This document shows positions 1 to 13,186 of a stretch of DNA of 27,445 bases, in pieces; position 1 is the first letter of the stretch; each line of letters starts with the position of its first letter. The DNA is from Fusarium oxysporum f. sp. lycopersici 4287. Its lineage: Eukaryota; Ascomycota; Sordariomycetes; Hypocreales; Nectriaceae. Location: NCBI RefSeq assembly GCF_000149955.1, contig NC_030992.1, positions 1,969,626-1,997,070 of the forward strand, written 5' to 3'. The notes beneath the pieces are model-generated. The model was not told the origin of the DNA. It searched no databases and was given only the letters and a program-made list of their open reading frames with translations. Made by a program: the position numbers and the translations under genes.

Positions 1-340
1 CCCAAACCACACCACTCAAATGTGTGCTTATGATTTTTTATGAATGCTCCCACATGGGCACGAGCCATCTTTGTTCGGGTCTTTTTTCAGCGTCGTATCG
101 CGATGAATAAAAAATGAGGGCAAAATCAGCGAGCGAGTCACTACTGGGAAATTATAACCCGGCACTGCTATTTCTCTGATAGAAAGAAAAATGAGCACAT
201 TGGAAGAAGATCCCTGGCTGGGAGGCCTTGTTAGAGTGGTTTGCAGTGAGTGTTATTGTTGAAACTTAGCATTCTCTCACTGAGCTGGAAACTTGTCTCC
301 CATCGGCCCATCACATTTCGATTCAGCACAGGTCCCCTGC

Positions 341-359
341 CAACTGTATTATACAGTTG
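341..359. repeat. Perfect 9-bp inverted repeat with a 1-base centre
   Basis: The arms CAACTGTAT (341-349) and ATACAGTTG (351-359) are perfect reverse complements around a single T. A 19-base near-palindrome could be a dimeric transcription factor site or a small hairpin. No gene lies within reach inside the window, so no function is assigned. Confidence 0.6.
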
Positions 360-472
360 CATTATCCCCCATCCCCTGCCACAATGCGCTAAGGGCGTGG
401 GAGCTAGGAGTGCAGCGCTAAATTGAGAGAAATAGGGGCAAAGAGCGAGAAACATTACATATGACGGCTCAG

Positions 473-737
473 ATGGAAGATGCGCGAGATTGACATACGG
501 GAGGTAGAACGAGAAAACCCAAGGCTCAAGTGTCGATGTCGCTGAGGAACGACGGGCAAGCTGGGTGATATTGCAAACCGCATCGAGCGTCTAGGAACGA
601 TGGGATGAGCAACGATGGTTATGGTGATTTTGGCAACGAGGACATATTCAAAGCATTGATGCCAAGCCGCTTCATCAAGTCCCTAGAGCAATGACGAACT
701 GGTGAATGTTGGACAATGGACGATGCGCGAGATGGAC
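473..737 (+). repeat. Imperfect 22-base direct repeat pair
   Basis: The segments 473-494 and 716-737 share 20 of 22 bases, with common core GATGCGCGAGAT, and start 243 bases apart. Each begins with ATGGA. The first copy would encode MEDARD and then a stop; the second continues as MDDARDG. The flanks do not look similar. It could be chance, a remnant of a local duplication, or paired protein-binding sites. Confidence 0.5.
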
Positions 738-1185
738 CGCTTCCCATACTCAGATTGGGTGCCCCATTGTATGGACGGCACCGCAGCCAGGTACGTCAGT
801 GGGCAAGGACCAGGCCGTCAGCATCTTATGCCCACCTGGCTAAGGAGCAGGAGGTCTCATATGGAACCCGTCGAACTTACACGGAAGAAACTTTGTCGAG
901 CTACCAGACTGCACTTGATCTGAGCCCAGCACGTGTACCTCGCAGGTAGTACCTTGTGGGAGAAACCCAATCCGAACGGCCCCCGCAGCTCCGCAAGGAT
1001 GGTCCATCCGCCACCATGCAAAGTTGTCGACTGGGCGCCGCTCTGGCGGATACACATTACCCAGGTAGCACAGCAGAGATGGCCCGCGGACCTAATCTCT
1101 CAAGATCAGACACGCCCTCGATTAGTGCGCCGCCATGATGAACGTGTGGTGGGCATGTCGCCACTCCACTCTCCTGACAAGCCAA

Positions 1186-1205
1186 GATGAGATGAGATGA
1201 GATGA
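1186..1205 (+). repeat. Pentanucleotide microsatellite (GATGA)x4
   Basis: Four perfect head-to-tail copies of GATGA. No gene is associated with it. It is an ordinary simple repeat. Confidence 0.9.
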
Positions 1206-4200
1206 ATACGTAGATGCCATGCTTGCGCTTCGTCAGTACTAACGTAGTGGAAGATGCTTCCATTAGGCCATCCAATACGTATCGCCCAACGACAGTCCGT
1301 CATGTTTCAGCCGATGGTTAATTGCAGATGGCTTTTGGTCGATAAATTTGACGAGTATAGGATGTAACCCTCAGTAATGGCATGCCCTATGCATTTAAGT
1401 GCAGACCAATGCCAGACCGTGCCACGGCATATCAAGTCAAAGTAAGTCTATCGTGTAATACCAACTTCAGTTCTGTCCCACTGCTGAAAGACCTGGTGAT
1501 TGCATTCGTCGCCTTTCGAATAACAGGCACATGGCTTACTTGCCTCAGATCATGAAACTTCAGGTCAAGCAGAAGATCGCATCACTAGCCTGCCCCTCAA
1601 AACGAATGCTGTGGAAGTCATAAGAGATACTAACGCTACACGGTATAAGTGTGTTGTGCATCACTGTACATCATATCGTCATATCCCGGTTGCCCGATCC
1701 ATTCTCACCCCAGCATCATCCTGGTGGTTCATCGCGCATTCTCATGTAATCTCCGCCGACCCATTCTCACTGTCCTTCCAGAACAGCATACAAAATAGGA
1801 AAGGCGCGTGTACCCTTACTGTTCTGTGAAGCTTTGGTCTTCGACGCATGTCAAAGCTCGTTTTGATGCTTCATTTGCCTGGTGATGAGCCTCGTTTCTC
1901 TATCATCTTGGCTGTGACCCTCAGATGTGACATTGCAATCACAAAGACCCTGACTGAATCATGATCTGCACGGGCTCGTGCCATTAATGTGGTAGAGGTG
2001 AGACCAATGTCGCATATCAAAAGAACCTAGAACAACATGGCACTGCCGCAGTTCTCCAGAAGCCTAGAAGGGATGCTTTAAGCACTGGCCTTTTCTTGAC
2101 GTCGATGAATTGCTTAATCTCCTCCGCCAGGGTCCTGTTCCTTGGGGACACGCGAATTTACCTCCATGCACCTCTAGGATGGCAGATGATGCTCCCACGA
2201 CATGGGTCTCCCTGCTAGTTACCACCATGGGTGGTGAACATCCTCCCTTGAGAGAGATATCATTCACGATGCTGTTTCCAATCGCTTGGGACTGCATCGG
2301 CTGTGCCGCTGAATAGTCAATTGCGTCTGTCTTGTCATGAGCTTAGCGAGCAGCAGACTGGGTCTTGTCTGGTTATTCGTCACTCTGCCATTTCTCCAAA
2401 GTGTGGAAAGTATCTTTTTCACTGTCGACGAGTTTAAACATGTTCTTAGGAACATCCATGACCCCTAAGGCCTGGCCAAAAACCGCCGTGTCACGCGACC
2501 TAATTTGTGTATGTAAGAGTAGCATATATGTGTAGGCTCGTCATAGCCGATCTTGCCCAGGTATCGGGAAGGCGGTGACTTTTTGTAGGTTATCACATGC
2601 ATGCAATTCCATTAAATGCTCCCGTTTTCATATATGGTGAAGTATCTCGAAGATTATAAGGATCCTCCTGCCTGGAACCTGACCTCAAGTACTTTGGCAT
2701 TGAGTAGTTTTCGATACATCCAGCCGACATTCTGGTAAGCTGGCTCTCCGGATCTCATACTATTGTTAGCTACATATGATGGCGTTAGATATCTTGCAGC
2801 TCGCCTGTTAACTACTGCAGTGCTACGGCGTTACGTTGCTCAATGATGGGACTAGCACGACTCGGAGAATTCTGCCAATGCAGTACCAGTACATACATAC
2901 TACGTACGTCCTGTGCTTGTGCCATCAGGAATCGCGTTTCTAGCCGAACTTGCTCAGGGATGCCTTATTGATGTTACTCACCGGAAAACTCTGCCATGCC
3001 AAGTACTACTGGCAGGCAATCGAATTCAATCAGTAAAGGGGACTATGCCTAGTACAGTGTGTATGTTCAACAGGAGAATGGAAATGGAATGTTTCTAGTC
3101 ATTCTAGCCTTCCTTCCTCTCCACCACTGAGGGTGAAATCCAACGGTGTAGGCAGCTGAGGCGCCCAAATCGCAGGGCTGCTGGAAAGAAAGGCCTGCCG
3201 AAAACTGGAGCAGCCCACTTATTTACCGAACCGATGGAAGCCCCAATTGCTTCCATTCTTCGAAGGGCAGTCAGCTCCTAATCTGTCCAATCTGGCCTAG
3301 CTTGATTGACCTTCAACATTAAATCGACCCACCAAGATCAAAAGAGCACGATGCAAGCCTCGAGATGCTGGGTTTCCTGCAGGATCACGAGTTTTCATCT
3401 TAAATCTCCTCCTTGCTTTTTCTTTTTTTTCCCGTACCCACCCCTAAATCCCGAAGCTTTCTCGAAATCATCTGGCGGCAAAGTCCATCATTGTTCCCGA
3501 GTCATACGTTTTCTTGCCATATTGCGATCCGATCCGGCCTGTTCCCCGGGTCATGATGTATTTTCTGCCAGTACTGTCTTCTATAGCCGCCAATGTGCAA
3601 GCATTTGCCTGTTCGTGGATCTATTCGATCGTCTAGGTACTGTATCTGTACCACCTGTCTTCCATGTTCAAAGGCCCTGGATACAGCGAATCGGATAGCA
3701 ATTTGTCCCTATGTTTGACAGTAGACAAGCATGGTGACTCCTTGGCGAACATCGGATCCGCATACTCGTTGTGTCTTGTATGCCAGCCGCACGGGTTCGA
3801 TGGCCAATACGAGAATTACTCGGCTTGTTTATGATGTTGCACTTGTTCAAAACGGCCAATATCTTGCCCATCATCATCACAAGAACATTAATGTGCACAT
3901 GGAGGTTCAGACACTTTCGATCTAGGGTGCCGCCCAGTGAGACGACGGGACTTGGGCTTGTGCTTCCGTCATGCTGTCCTCTCTGCTGTATGCAGAACTG
4001 TCATTAACGGTCGTCTCCCCTCCTCGGCCCGTAGCCCAAGGGTTCCTATTTTCGTTGAAAGACTCAACCACTGTTCATTCGGCCCCGACATCTTGAGAGA
4101 CACCTCAGACAGCCGAGCTTTCCCTTCATGTGATACTCGACCTTCCAATATGCACTTGACAGGCATTAGTATGCACAAACTGACTTTCACAGACTACCTC

Positions 4201-5916
4201 GGCATGAGGTACAGAGCAAATTCTTCAAGGCAAGAAACATTCAACGAATCGCTGGCCCCTACCTGCATGTCGAGTCAGGGGTGTCAGGTTCGGGAATAGC
4301 AGACATGAACTAGAATAGGGTGCTCAGGGTCATGCATGCATGCTTCGCCCGGCTGAGGAAAAAGAGAGGTGCCCGACTTGCCCGACTCCCACATTTTGCA
4401 ATCGGCAAAAGCACAAATTCATTATCTTTTTTTTTTCTTGTTCCAGCAATGCGGATACCCTCGTCTGTTACGGATCATCGTGGGCTATATGTATCTCAAA
4501 CCTATTTATATCGGGTAAAATATCGCGGGGAGATATCTCCGGCAAATTTATTCTTACCAGAAGACTTGCAATACCAGTATTGAACCGTCAAAACACACCA
4601 ACCCAACGCAGTTACACCGCCCTCCTTCGGTTCGAGCTCGTGGCGTTAGGCCAGAAGAGAAAGTCCCAACGGCCGGGATCTAACGCTAGAGACAAATCGT
4701 CGATTCAAATGTGCCGAGATGGTCGATTCTAGGTGGTCAGCCAATGGCCAAGTAACCGTTAGTTGATTGTTACTGGCTAAAGGCTTGCTAGGCCCGGCCT
4801 GCGTGAAGATGCTGTGCTGTGCTGAGCTGTGACTGTGACTGTGTGACGCAGGACGGTAGCCAATGTCGTCAGGGACTAGATCTCGAACATTGTGGCTATC
4901 CCCTGCGCTGAAGGGATATCTAATTCCTAGTAGGCCAAGCATTCATGTGGAAGCGATCATGAGATCCCCACGATGCGGCGTCGCGCACGGTTGGAGGTAG
5001 AGACCAATTCGAGCCACTGGCAGCCTGTCTTCGCCCACCATCAGCCTCAAATGCGTGTCTTTGAGTTGCAACTAAGCCTTCCTTGGACAAGCCACCACAC
5101 GATGGATATTGAGAATCGGATTGGGCTTTGTGGGCCGGCATAGCTAGATCTCACACCGTGGCAGGCTAGGGAGACTAGAAGCCTAGAACATCGTCTACTG
5201 CAGCGAAGGCTTGCGAGGTGGTCTGATGTCGATCGCTCTGTGGGACTACAGTACAGTAAGTATTTCGCGGTAGTTGACCAAGGCAAGCTTAATCCTTGAG
5301 CACTAATGTAGCCATCCAGCCTCCCCCGATAACGCCCACTGGCTCGCCGCCTGCACACGACCATGCAGTTGTACGAAACAGCCATTGTTATTGTTATTGC
5401 ATCCATTGCATATGATAAAGAGGCAACAGGTGAGGTTCTTGAGGATGGGGGGTGCGCGGCTGATAAGGTTGAAATACATCAGCTTTGCTGTTACACAGCC
5501 AGCTCATCAGACACTTATGGATTCTTACATATTTGTGACCCCTGAGCAGTCACCAACTGACCTTGGGTTTCATTCCCTTCAAAGGTACAGTAACGACGAG
5601 AACAATCCTTTCAAGACTTGCAGTGTACAGTAGGTTCATCCCCCCGGACAATAGTCCCGGTCGGCGGGGAGTAGCGGGGGGCGTTTTATGTGATGCCATC
5701 TTGATTCACGCCTCCGGACGGTACGTAGGTAGGTACCATCTATCTACTGAACTAAGGATTGCGGGCGCGTTTCCGCACACTACACCAGATCAGATGCGCC
5801 CGTCTCAGCTCGGTCTACTAATATTAAATTGTCGATTTCTTGAGACGGACGGGACACACTGCAAGATCCAGGTACCTCGATCCGCTATACCCCGAGGTAT
5901 CGTATCGGCCGATGCT

Positions 5917-5941
5917 ATCCTGCATCCTGCATCCTGCATCC
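5917..5941 (+). repeat. Heptanucleotide tandem repeat (ATCCTGC)x3.6
   Basis: Three perfect ATCCTGC units are followed by a partial ATCC. The repeat lies in the gene-free left region with no coding context. Confidence 0.9.
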
Positions 5942-6599
5942 TTCAACCGTGACGTTGTATCAACCACCGCGGGCACTTTGTCCCGCAGCGCTGGCAACAC
6001 CCAAAGAAAACAGAGTCGCCAGATCCAATGGTTTAACTGGAGTAGACTATGGCCCCCGGTAGTGAGCAAGTCTCCCACGATGTTGCATCGCTCACTGCCC
6101 GTTTCCTGTTCTCGTATCCAAGGTGCTGTACTGCACTGGAGAACAGCCCCCTTTGCCTTGTGAGGTCTCATCCTCGGGGTTTTTTTTTGTTGCTTTCCGG
6201 GTGGTTTATCTGATGACTGGTAACCAATGACCTCCTTGCAGGTGGATCTGGAGTTTAACTGTGGCCGGGGGCCTCAGAAACGTGTTTGACTTGAAGCTAG
6301 CAGACTTACAAACTTACAAACAGGTAAAAGGTTGGTCCATCCAAAGGCTACCATTACTGAATGCGGATGGCCTCTCCACTGAGAACACACGTGGTAGACC
6401 GCAAATGCAGGGCGACGGGCGAACTGCCTCTCGAATCCCACCAACTGGCAACATTCCACCCGTGCAGGCGAAACGCTTGCACTATAGGAGAAGGCTTTAT
6501 AATACGTACTTTAGTTATATACGAACTGGAGACAAGCGTTCTTTGATGATAACCGTCGCCGTGTCCGAGTGTGGGTCCGGGGCCGAATGAGACGGCTTG

Positions 6600-9500
6600 G
6601 AGATGTCAAGCTTGTTAACAATGCAAAAGTTCATGATCTCAGAAAGAACCTCGACTACTGGCACATGATATCACGCTCGAGAAGCAGATTGTGGAGAGAT
6701 TATACTGCTCGAAGCTCGGGCAACTTGCCTTGTTGGCCGTAATAAGAATTCACACGCGTGATGGAGATGGTCCACATCCATAACATTTCTCTCCTTCCCT
6801 TGGGTTCCCTTGTCCTAGGAAATATAGATCTACGCATCGGCTCCTGGTATTGATGCAATCTCTGATTCACATCCGTTTGACAGGCATCTCTTCCAGGGCT
6901 AATCGTTGCTTTTTCCCCGAGCTTTTGAAGTTACCATAGGTCATAGATACGAGGCCCAGGAACCAAACTTTGTCGGCAGTTCGTCAAAGTTTATTATGAA
7001 ATCTACCGTATGGGATCTGCAAAGTGTCGATTACCTAGAGAACTCTGAATACTATAGTATGCTGGTCTCGACCAAAAGACTTTGATTATAGGAATTTCAA
7101 CTTGTTCATGTTTCGCATAACGATGCTACAATGAAGTCCACCTTGTGTCATTCTTAACAGCACAGGGTCTTGCTATTGGTAATTCTGTTTTGTTGGATCC
7201 TTCTAGCCTTCCCAGTCAGGCACCCCGTTGAACTTTACGGGAAAAACGGGGCAATCTCCCGCTGGGGCTTCCTTGTCCTTCACCGGGCAGTTAGTGTCAT
7301 GCCAAATTATTGTGACAACCGGTTAACCTAACTTCAACTAACCAGACATTCCACCTTGGGAACCATGGCCGCGTTTTGTCAACTCCACGAGACAAGACCA
7401 ACGCGCGCTGTTGTAACGATAATGACCAGCGGCTGGCTCTTGATTGAACCTCCCCGCCTTCTCGTCCTCATCGATGACGATCCACTTGCCGAATCTCGTT
7501 TGAGAATCAGCTTTCAATATTCTTAGTCCCTACCTCCACGTGAGATAGTCAAAGGCAAACGCCTCTTTGACTGCATATCGTCATCAGCAGTGATATGAAT
7601 ACCTAGCCAGCCATATGATATGCACTCAATGTCATTTTGAACTAGAGTCATCTCGCTGCCACTGTTGAATTTTGAAGTTCAATCCGATTTCGGCTGGCCT
7701 CAAACCTGCGCCAGCCCAACCGTTGTTGATCAGCGCGAGCCATCGGAAGTGGCAGAGTGGTTGCCGGCATGGATACCTAAAGTGTCACTTTGGTAAATCA
7801 TCCCCGATGGTCTCATGCAAGCGCCGCCGCTCTCTACAGACAGTACAGGAGCCTGAAAGTTTCAATCCCCGGCTTCCAGCCCTCCGCCAGGGCCCCCTGG
7901 CCATCAACTGGCCTCCTTTCGATCTTCGCAAATCGACTCTGTACATGGGTCCAGCGATGGTTCGCAAAAGTCGCTCTCCATGATCCCCTAAACTAACAAA
8001 ACCGACAATGCAACAGGGCATCTTTTCCTAAAGGAACCTTATGCATTAAGGATTCATGCTGTTGAGCACACTCAGACACACGTCGACAATGAGCCCCCCC
8101 CCCTTGCCTTCGCATTGGATGTCATGGTCGTTCTGACAGGTCTTAAGACTAGCCTAAACATGGGGGTGCTCTCGCGGCACAGATATCGTATAATATTCGC
8201 CGAGAGTTTAACCACAAACAGGTATTCTGAGGTACATCTCGCGCAGTCAACTTAACCCAAATGACCCCCGGACCAATGTGACGGGCGCTGGCAAGGTCTT
8301 ATCCAGCCGTACATAATTAACGCAAAACAGATCTGATATGATCAGTGGTTGGTTAACGGCACATCCCTACCACTCAATATTCTCTGGCCAACCACGCCCG
8401 TCCCGACGTACCTAAGTGTGCGCTGCAGCTTCTCGATTCCAACGGTCTCGATGATGCACAGCACTCAAAAAAGCAACGAATAACGTCGATTGACAAGGCC
8501 AGCTCGTCGCCAGCCCCTTCTCGAGAGCCGATTTGTGGACATGCTTGTCATTTTCTTACAGTATTTCTTGAGATGCTGATAAGTGCAGCATCAGCAATGT
8601 GATATGGCGAGTCATTCGGCAGTATTTTCACATCGTGCATGATGCGTTGCAAACCCCAGACTCAATCTGAGATGCCGTGTCAAACTGAACTGGTAATCAC
8701 ACCCTCTTCTGAATAAGCGTTTTGACACAATCAAGCATGAGGCCTCCACTGTTCAATCGTATATTTGCTATGTAAAGCTTACTCTAATAAGATGCCAGGA
8801 AACAGTAGCCTCACATGCGACGCCTTGTCAACTGCCGACAACGAAACATGGTGCTATTCTCGAAACTAAGCATCTCGCAATGGCGACTACCGCGAAGACC
8901 TTTGCGACCCTTGTGCGGACTGACAATAATCGTTGATTGGGTGTTCAGCCCTCACGAGCAGAGCAAGATTTTGGGGGAGTAAGACCGTCCCCACGGCACA
9001 TTCAGCCAACGCCAGCCGATCGGATCACGGTAGAATGACGTGGCCGTGCTTCCACAAAGAGGCCCCCAGATCGATTCCTGATTTCTGGGTCTACACCTCG
9101 AGTCCTTGGCCTCGAAACATTGCCGAGGCGCACACGGAGATGCAGATGGAGATATCCACCACAGTGCTGGTGACGGATTCCAATGCTACGCCAAGTCCTA
9201 CTGTGTTTTGTGAGTTGACAGGGGTAGGGTGCGCCCGAAGCGATCGGTGAGGGTTTAGGAGTTGCCCGTGGCTTCTCCAAACGCCAGATTCCCGCTCGGT
9301 CAAGGTCGCTAGTTGGTCATCATATTGAGCAGTCAGATATCCTAAACGGATTTGTGAGCTGTTTGCCACTCGCGAGAGGGATTTGTGCATGTCACCACCA
9401 TATTAGATACCACGATCATGAAGAAGGTACAATATATTTAGGCTGAAGACCAGCGGCGAAGCATCTGACACAACATATCGTGCAATCATTCCAAAAGGAT

Positions 9501-12500
9501 GGATTCCCATTGAGCTCAGGAGAAACAAGGACAGGGGTCTATCGACCATCAACACCAGGACGGAATGGCGGGAACCCTGGGATCTGGCTTGCTGTGGGGC
9601 GGATTCGACAGTGCGATCGTCTGATCCCAGGGCGCCGTGCGCTAGTGAGATCCTGCCCGTCCCGGGAGCACACCACACCGCTTTCAGTGCTTCCATACAC
9701 CCCTTTTTCGTGAGGGTAAAACCGATGGCCGTCAGTGGTGTTCCGAAGCCTACGGGCCACCAGCAGGCGAAGTCTACGACAACAGTGACACTTCCAGACT
9801 TGATTCATCAGCTCCATGAGTTCGATATATGCATAGCGGGTTAGGGACTGCGTCAGGGCTGCAGGGAGACACAAGAGACTTCTGAAAAATTTGAGATCCT
9901 GGGCCCACGCATGGATACGTCGATCGCAGAACTCCATTAGCTCAGCATGTCAAACATGCAGCAAGACCCTTGGAACCTACCAAGCTTCCTGTCCTGGTAA
10001 AAGGGAACCAACGAAGACTACCGGCCGGTATACCATCACCCACCAGTTCTACAAGTCTGTGCCGTTTGCGCTTTACCGCCTGCGCACGACAAGCGCCGAG
10101 GGTTGTGATGTACTGAGGTCCTTGTGGTCTTATCAGAATTGGCAAGTTATTGGCTGCTATTACTCAATATCAACCTTAGATGAATGCCAATGCAGTCTTG
10201 GCCAAAAGCAGTCAGACAAGTCACCACTTTGACTACTGTTGACTTGACTGGCAGTTCTGGACCCTCCTTTATTCAAGTTATGAGCTAATAATGCTTGTGC
10301 AAGTGTACAGTATATTTGCACTATCATTGAAGGAAGGGTGCAAGTTGCGGACTTCAAGCCACACCACGCCCGGCAACGTTTTCACAATACGTATGTGTGG
10401 TGCTTTCTACTAACCTTGGCATTGAAGAGTGGCCTGATTTTGCAGAAAGCCACTATTGGGCACTTGCACGGACTGCCCAACTCATCCTAGCTCCGGACCG
10501 CTTTGACGGTTCGTCAGCCTCGTTGGATCGTAATCGCTCGCGACAAGGCTAGCGGTCAGAACGTTATTTGCATCCGTGTAGAAATTGGCCATGAGAAATA
10601 ATCTACCAAGCAACTGCCACGTTCCGGCCTTGGGCTTTGAGTTTTACGAGTCAACGGCGCTGGGAAGCAGCTTCTAACCGAGCTCTAAGCGTGCGCCACC
10701 AAAGATTCACGCTATGGAGAGTTTTACGGAGTCTTCTCATTGCTGGTTTTTGAATTGTGGAGTATTGGCGTCAATAGCTTCGGGCAGTATTCCGCACCAG
10801 AACTCTCAACCTCTTGAACTGTTTATTATCTTGTCATTCCAAAGGAACGTTCTCGAGCTAATAAGGCATCATGTTTGCTGGAGCACCTAGTTGATAGCCG
10901 TACCATGGCACGAGAAGTTTGGTTCTCTTCCTCTGGCACTGGCGCCGATCCGTCGTCTCAGCCTTGCCAACCCTGGCTAGAAGCCAGACTTGACTGATAA
11001 CTTATTCTCAGCCGACTGAGGCTTGTTTGCTTCTTCTACGGACTCCCTCAAAGGAAACTTGGGACCAATCATATTAGCTGGGCTGGCGTGATCAATCATA
11101 CGATATGCTGAAAAGCTTGTGCATCGGCTCAAGGAGACTTTTCTTCGGAGGAGTGATGAGATGCGATAAAATTGACCAGTCATCAAGCTGCGAATTACTA
11201 ACAACCTCCAGTTCCGGATGATTGACGTTAATAAGTATAGATGCAAGCAATATGGATAAGGGAATACAATGCATACGACATGGCAAAGAGTAATTGATGG
11301 GGGGAGGGAACCGAATCAAGCCCTTTCCCCCCAGCTTTCTATCCAGAAAGTTCCTCACGCCGCAGACTTTGCCAGGGCTTTTGACTCCCAAGAATGCCAT
11401 CGCATCTCGGCTCATCTAATCGTTATCGTATCTCATCTCCCCAAATATCATGGCGGGGTGCCACCCTGGGAGCTGGTTGACACCCCACTAACTACCTAGG
11501 CACGCCCCTTGATTCTCCTTCCTTGACTCAACTTCAACATGTTGATTCACTTTGATGCTGGTCTTCCAAGGTCAAGGACAGGCTAAGAAACATCATCGAC
11601 GTGTCCATCAGTTCATGGAAGAAAACGTCTTTATTGAGAATATTCCCCCCAAGTCTGGCACCAATCTGAAGTTGGGCTTGGGGCTATACTGTCACCATCA
11701 TAATCACATCCATGAAGAATGGTGCCAAGTGACCCTGATCAAGCACACGTCTTGAATATACACAAGTCGTGCCAGTTCACGAGAAAAGACACTGACCATC
11801 GTCATGAGTCAAGTTAAACATCATAGTGAACGCCACGCATGATAGGCAGTTCCAGAAAACCCTTGGAGAAGAACACCAAGCAGTGATTTAGTTGAGCCAG
11901 AGGCGTCAGACAAATGGGAGAACTGCCGGCCTAGCGTGTCCTTGATTTTTGGTATCTTGTTTCCCATGATCGTGATCATGACCATGACAGAAGGAAGCTT
12001 TTGGCGAGAACATCACCACACCATACCATGACGAAACTTGCTCCCCGGCAGTCTCCATCACGGTTCATCCATGTCTTTGGGTTTATTTTCTAGCTGCGTT
12101 TCCGTCGGGTGATATCTGCATGCTCTAACGGCTGCCTTGCTTTTTCCACGTACGTTTCGTGGCCTAATCGTTCCACGAATGCCGCATTAGCGCGTGGAGT
12201 TGTATGTGGTGGCCGTCGATGTTTGCTTCTTCTTCATCTTCCTTTCCGTCCAGGGAGTCCCCTCTGGCATGCGGACATCCTTTCAAGGCAAATTTGCTTT
12301 TTGCGCATCCCTCTTCAGTTTACCATGACATGATTCTGGTAAACCGTCAAGGACAGACATTGCAATCTTCATCTTCGGCTCCGCACCCCGGAATTGTAAC
12401 GGAGATCAAGGGCTGGGCCGTCCTTCGCGTTGACTACCGTGGAGCTCCTGGCGCAAGGTCAAAGAGTTGCAAAGCGGGCCCTTTGAGGGTCTGTTTGGTC

Positions 12501-12950
12501 TTGTATCGGACAACACATCCCAAGGGTCTGAGATCATGCACTTGCTAGACTCCAACTTAGTCATGTCGAGTGTTGAGTGTGGTCTATCACCTGTTGGTCT
12601 CTCGTGTGACATGAGTGGAAATGGAGTAACCGTCAAGGTAGGTAAACCCTTGTTAACATAGATGGCACTCTAGTCATGGTCATGCCGTAACTTGCACCTG
12701 AGGGTGTGAAACTGAAGTCTGCGTCTTGATCAACCGGGACAAGTTGCCATCGTGGCCAGAATGCCCGTTTTACTCAACTCGATCTCGGCCAGACGAGTTT
12801 CCGCGCGTTAGGGACAAGATATGGATACCCTTATGGAATTCATCAGCAAACCCATGGGAATGGCAGGATGCTCTGTTGGGAACGACTTGCCCGAGACTAT
12901 TGACGCTCCGGCTCGTGAACTGGCCATGGCGTTGATAAGATCAAGCCCCA
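6600..12950. other. Intergenic region, no recognisable gene (middle part)
   Basis: No credible gene is visible. The longest open stretch, minus strand 9403 to about 9835, stays open for roughly 145 codons and has two hydrophobic runs. It matches no family I recognise and is within chance expectation for 15 kb read in six frames. A tRNA-like A-box and B-box pair at 7750-7870 does not fold as a tRNA. Other structure is a 12-bp palindrome at 10019-10030, a short hairpin CCCCGTT/AACGGGG at 7223-7251 and a run of ten Cs at 8094-8103. Confidence 0.7.
10019..10030. repeat. Perfect 12-bp palindrome TACCGGCCGGTA
   Basis: The 12 bases equal their own reverse complement. CGG/CCG half sites are typical of fungal Zn2Cys6 transcription factors, so a regulatory role is conceivable, but no target gene is visible nearby. 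Confidence 0.6.
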
Positions 12951-12974
12951 GGACCCTAGATTTACTTCTCCTCG

Positions 12975-13097
12975 GGTAATTGCGTCGATCATTCTGGATG
13001 GGTGCTGTGGTTGGCTAGTTTCAACTCAATAGTGAGTTGACTCGCAATTACCTTGGGACCTTAGGTCACCTTGGTTAGTGCCTAAGACTCAGCTGAG
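12975..13097. repeat. Cluster of nested and adjacent perfect inverted repeats
   Basis: Four stem-forming elements lie within about 125 bases. Outer arms GGTAATTGCG (12975-12984) and CGCAATTACC (13043-13052) match over 10 bp. Nested inside is an 8-bp stem TCAACTCA/TGAGTTGA (13021-13028, 13033-13040) with a 4-base loop. Next is a 9-bp stem CTTAGG-T-CAC/GTGCCTAAG (13060-13069, 13078-13086) with one bulged base and an 8-base loop. Last is the palindrome CTCAGCTGAG (13088-13097). The density suggests a structured RNA, a cruciform or a small decayed element. No coding frame explains it. Confidence 0.55.
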
Positions 13098-13186
13098 ACG
13101 CTAATTACTGTATCTCAGATCCCGCACGTACAGTATCCGCACGCATCAATCAACTGGCTCATCGGCAAGGGCTTTATCTCCCTCAC

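Larger units (their letters stand above)
1..6600. other. Intergenic region, no recognisable gene (left part)
   Basis: I see no protein family, tRNA or rRNA here. Open frames reach about 130 codons (for example 3306-3698, 4340-4732 and 5563-5952), but their translations look random: there are no domain motifs, no sensible hydrophobic patterning and no consistent intron signals. The base composition is mixed, not the extreme AT richness expected of RIP-degraded repeats. Visible structure is limited to a palindrome at 341-359, a near-direct repeat at 473-494 and 716-737, and short tandem repeats at 1186-1205 and 5917-5941. Regulatory or non-coding function cannot be excluded. Confidence 0.7.

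Noticed and set aside
3306..6171. Several frames of 107-130 codons on both strands
   Set aside because: Random-looking composition, overlapping on both strands, no domains and no intron or promoter structure.
7750..7877. tRNA-like A box (TGGCAGAGTGG), B-box-like GTTTCAATCCCC and a partial acceptor match
   Set aside because: The acceptor has a mismatch and a wobble end pair, the T stem does not pair, the D loop is too short for a Leu/Ser tRNA and no anticodon arm is clear. At most a decayed tRNA.
9403..9835. Minus-strand open stretch of about 145 codons with two hydrophobic runs
   Set aside because: About one open frame of this size is expected by chance in 15 kb read in six frames. There is no start near its 5' end, no clear splice acceptor and no recognised family.
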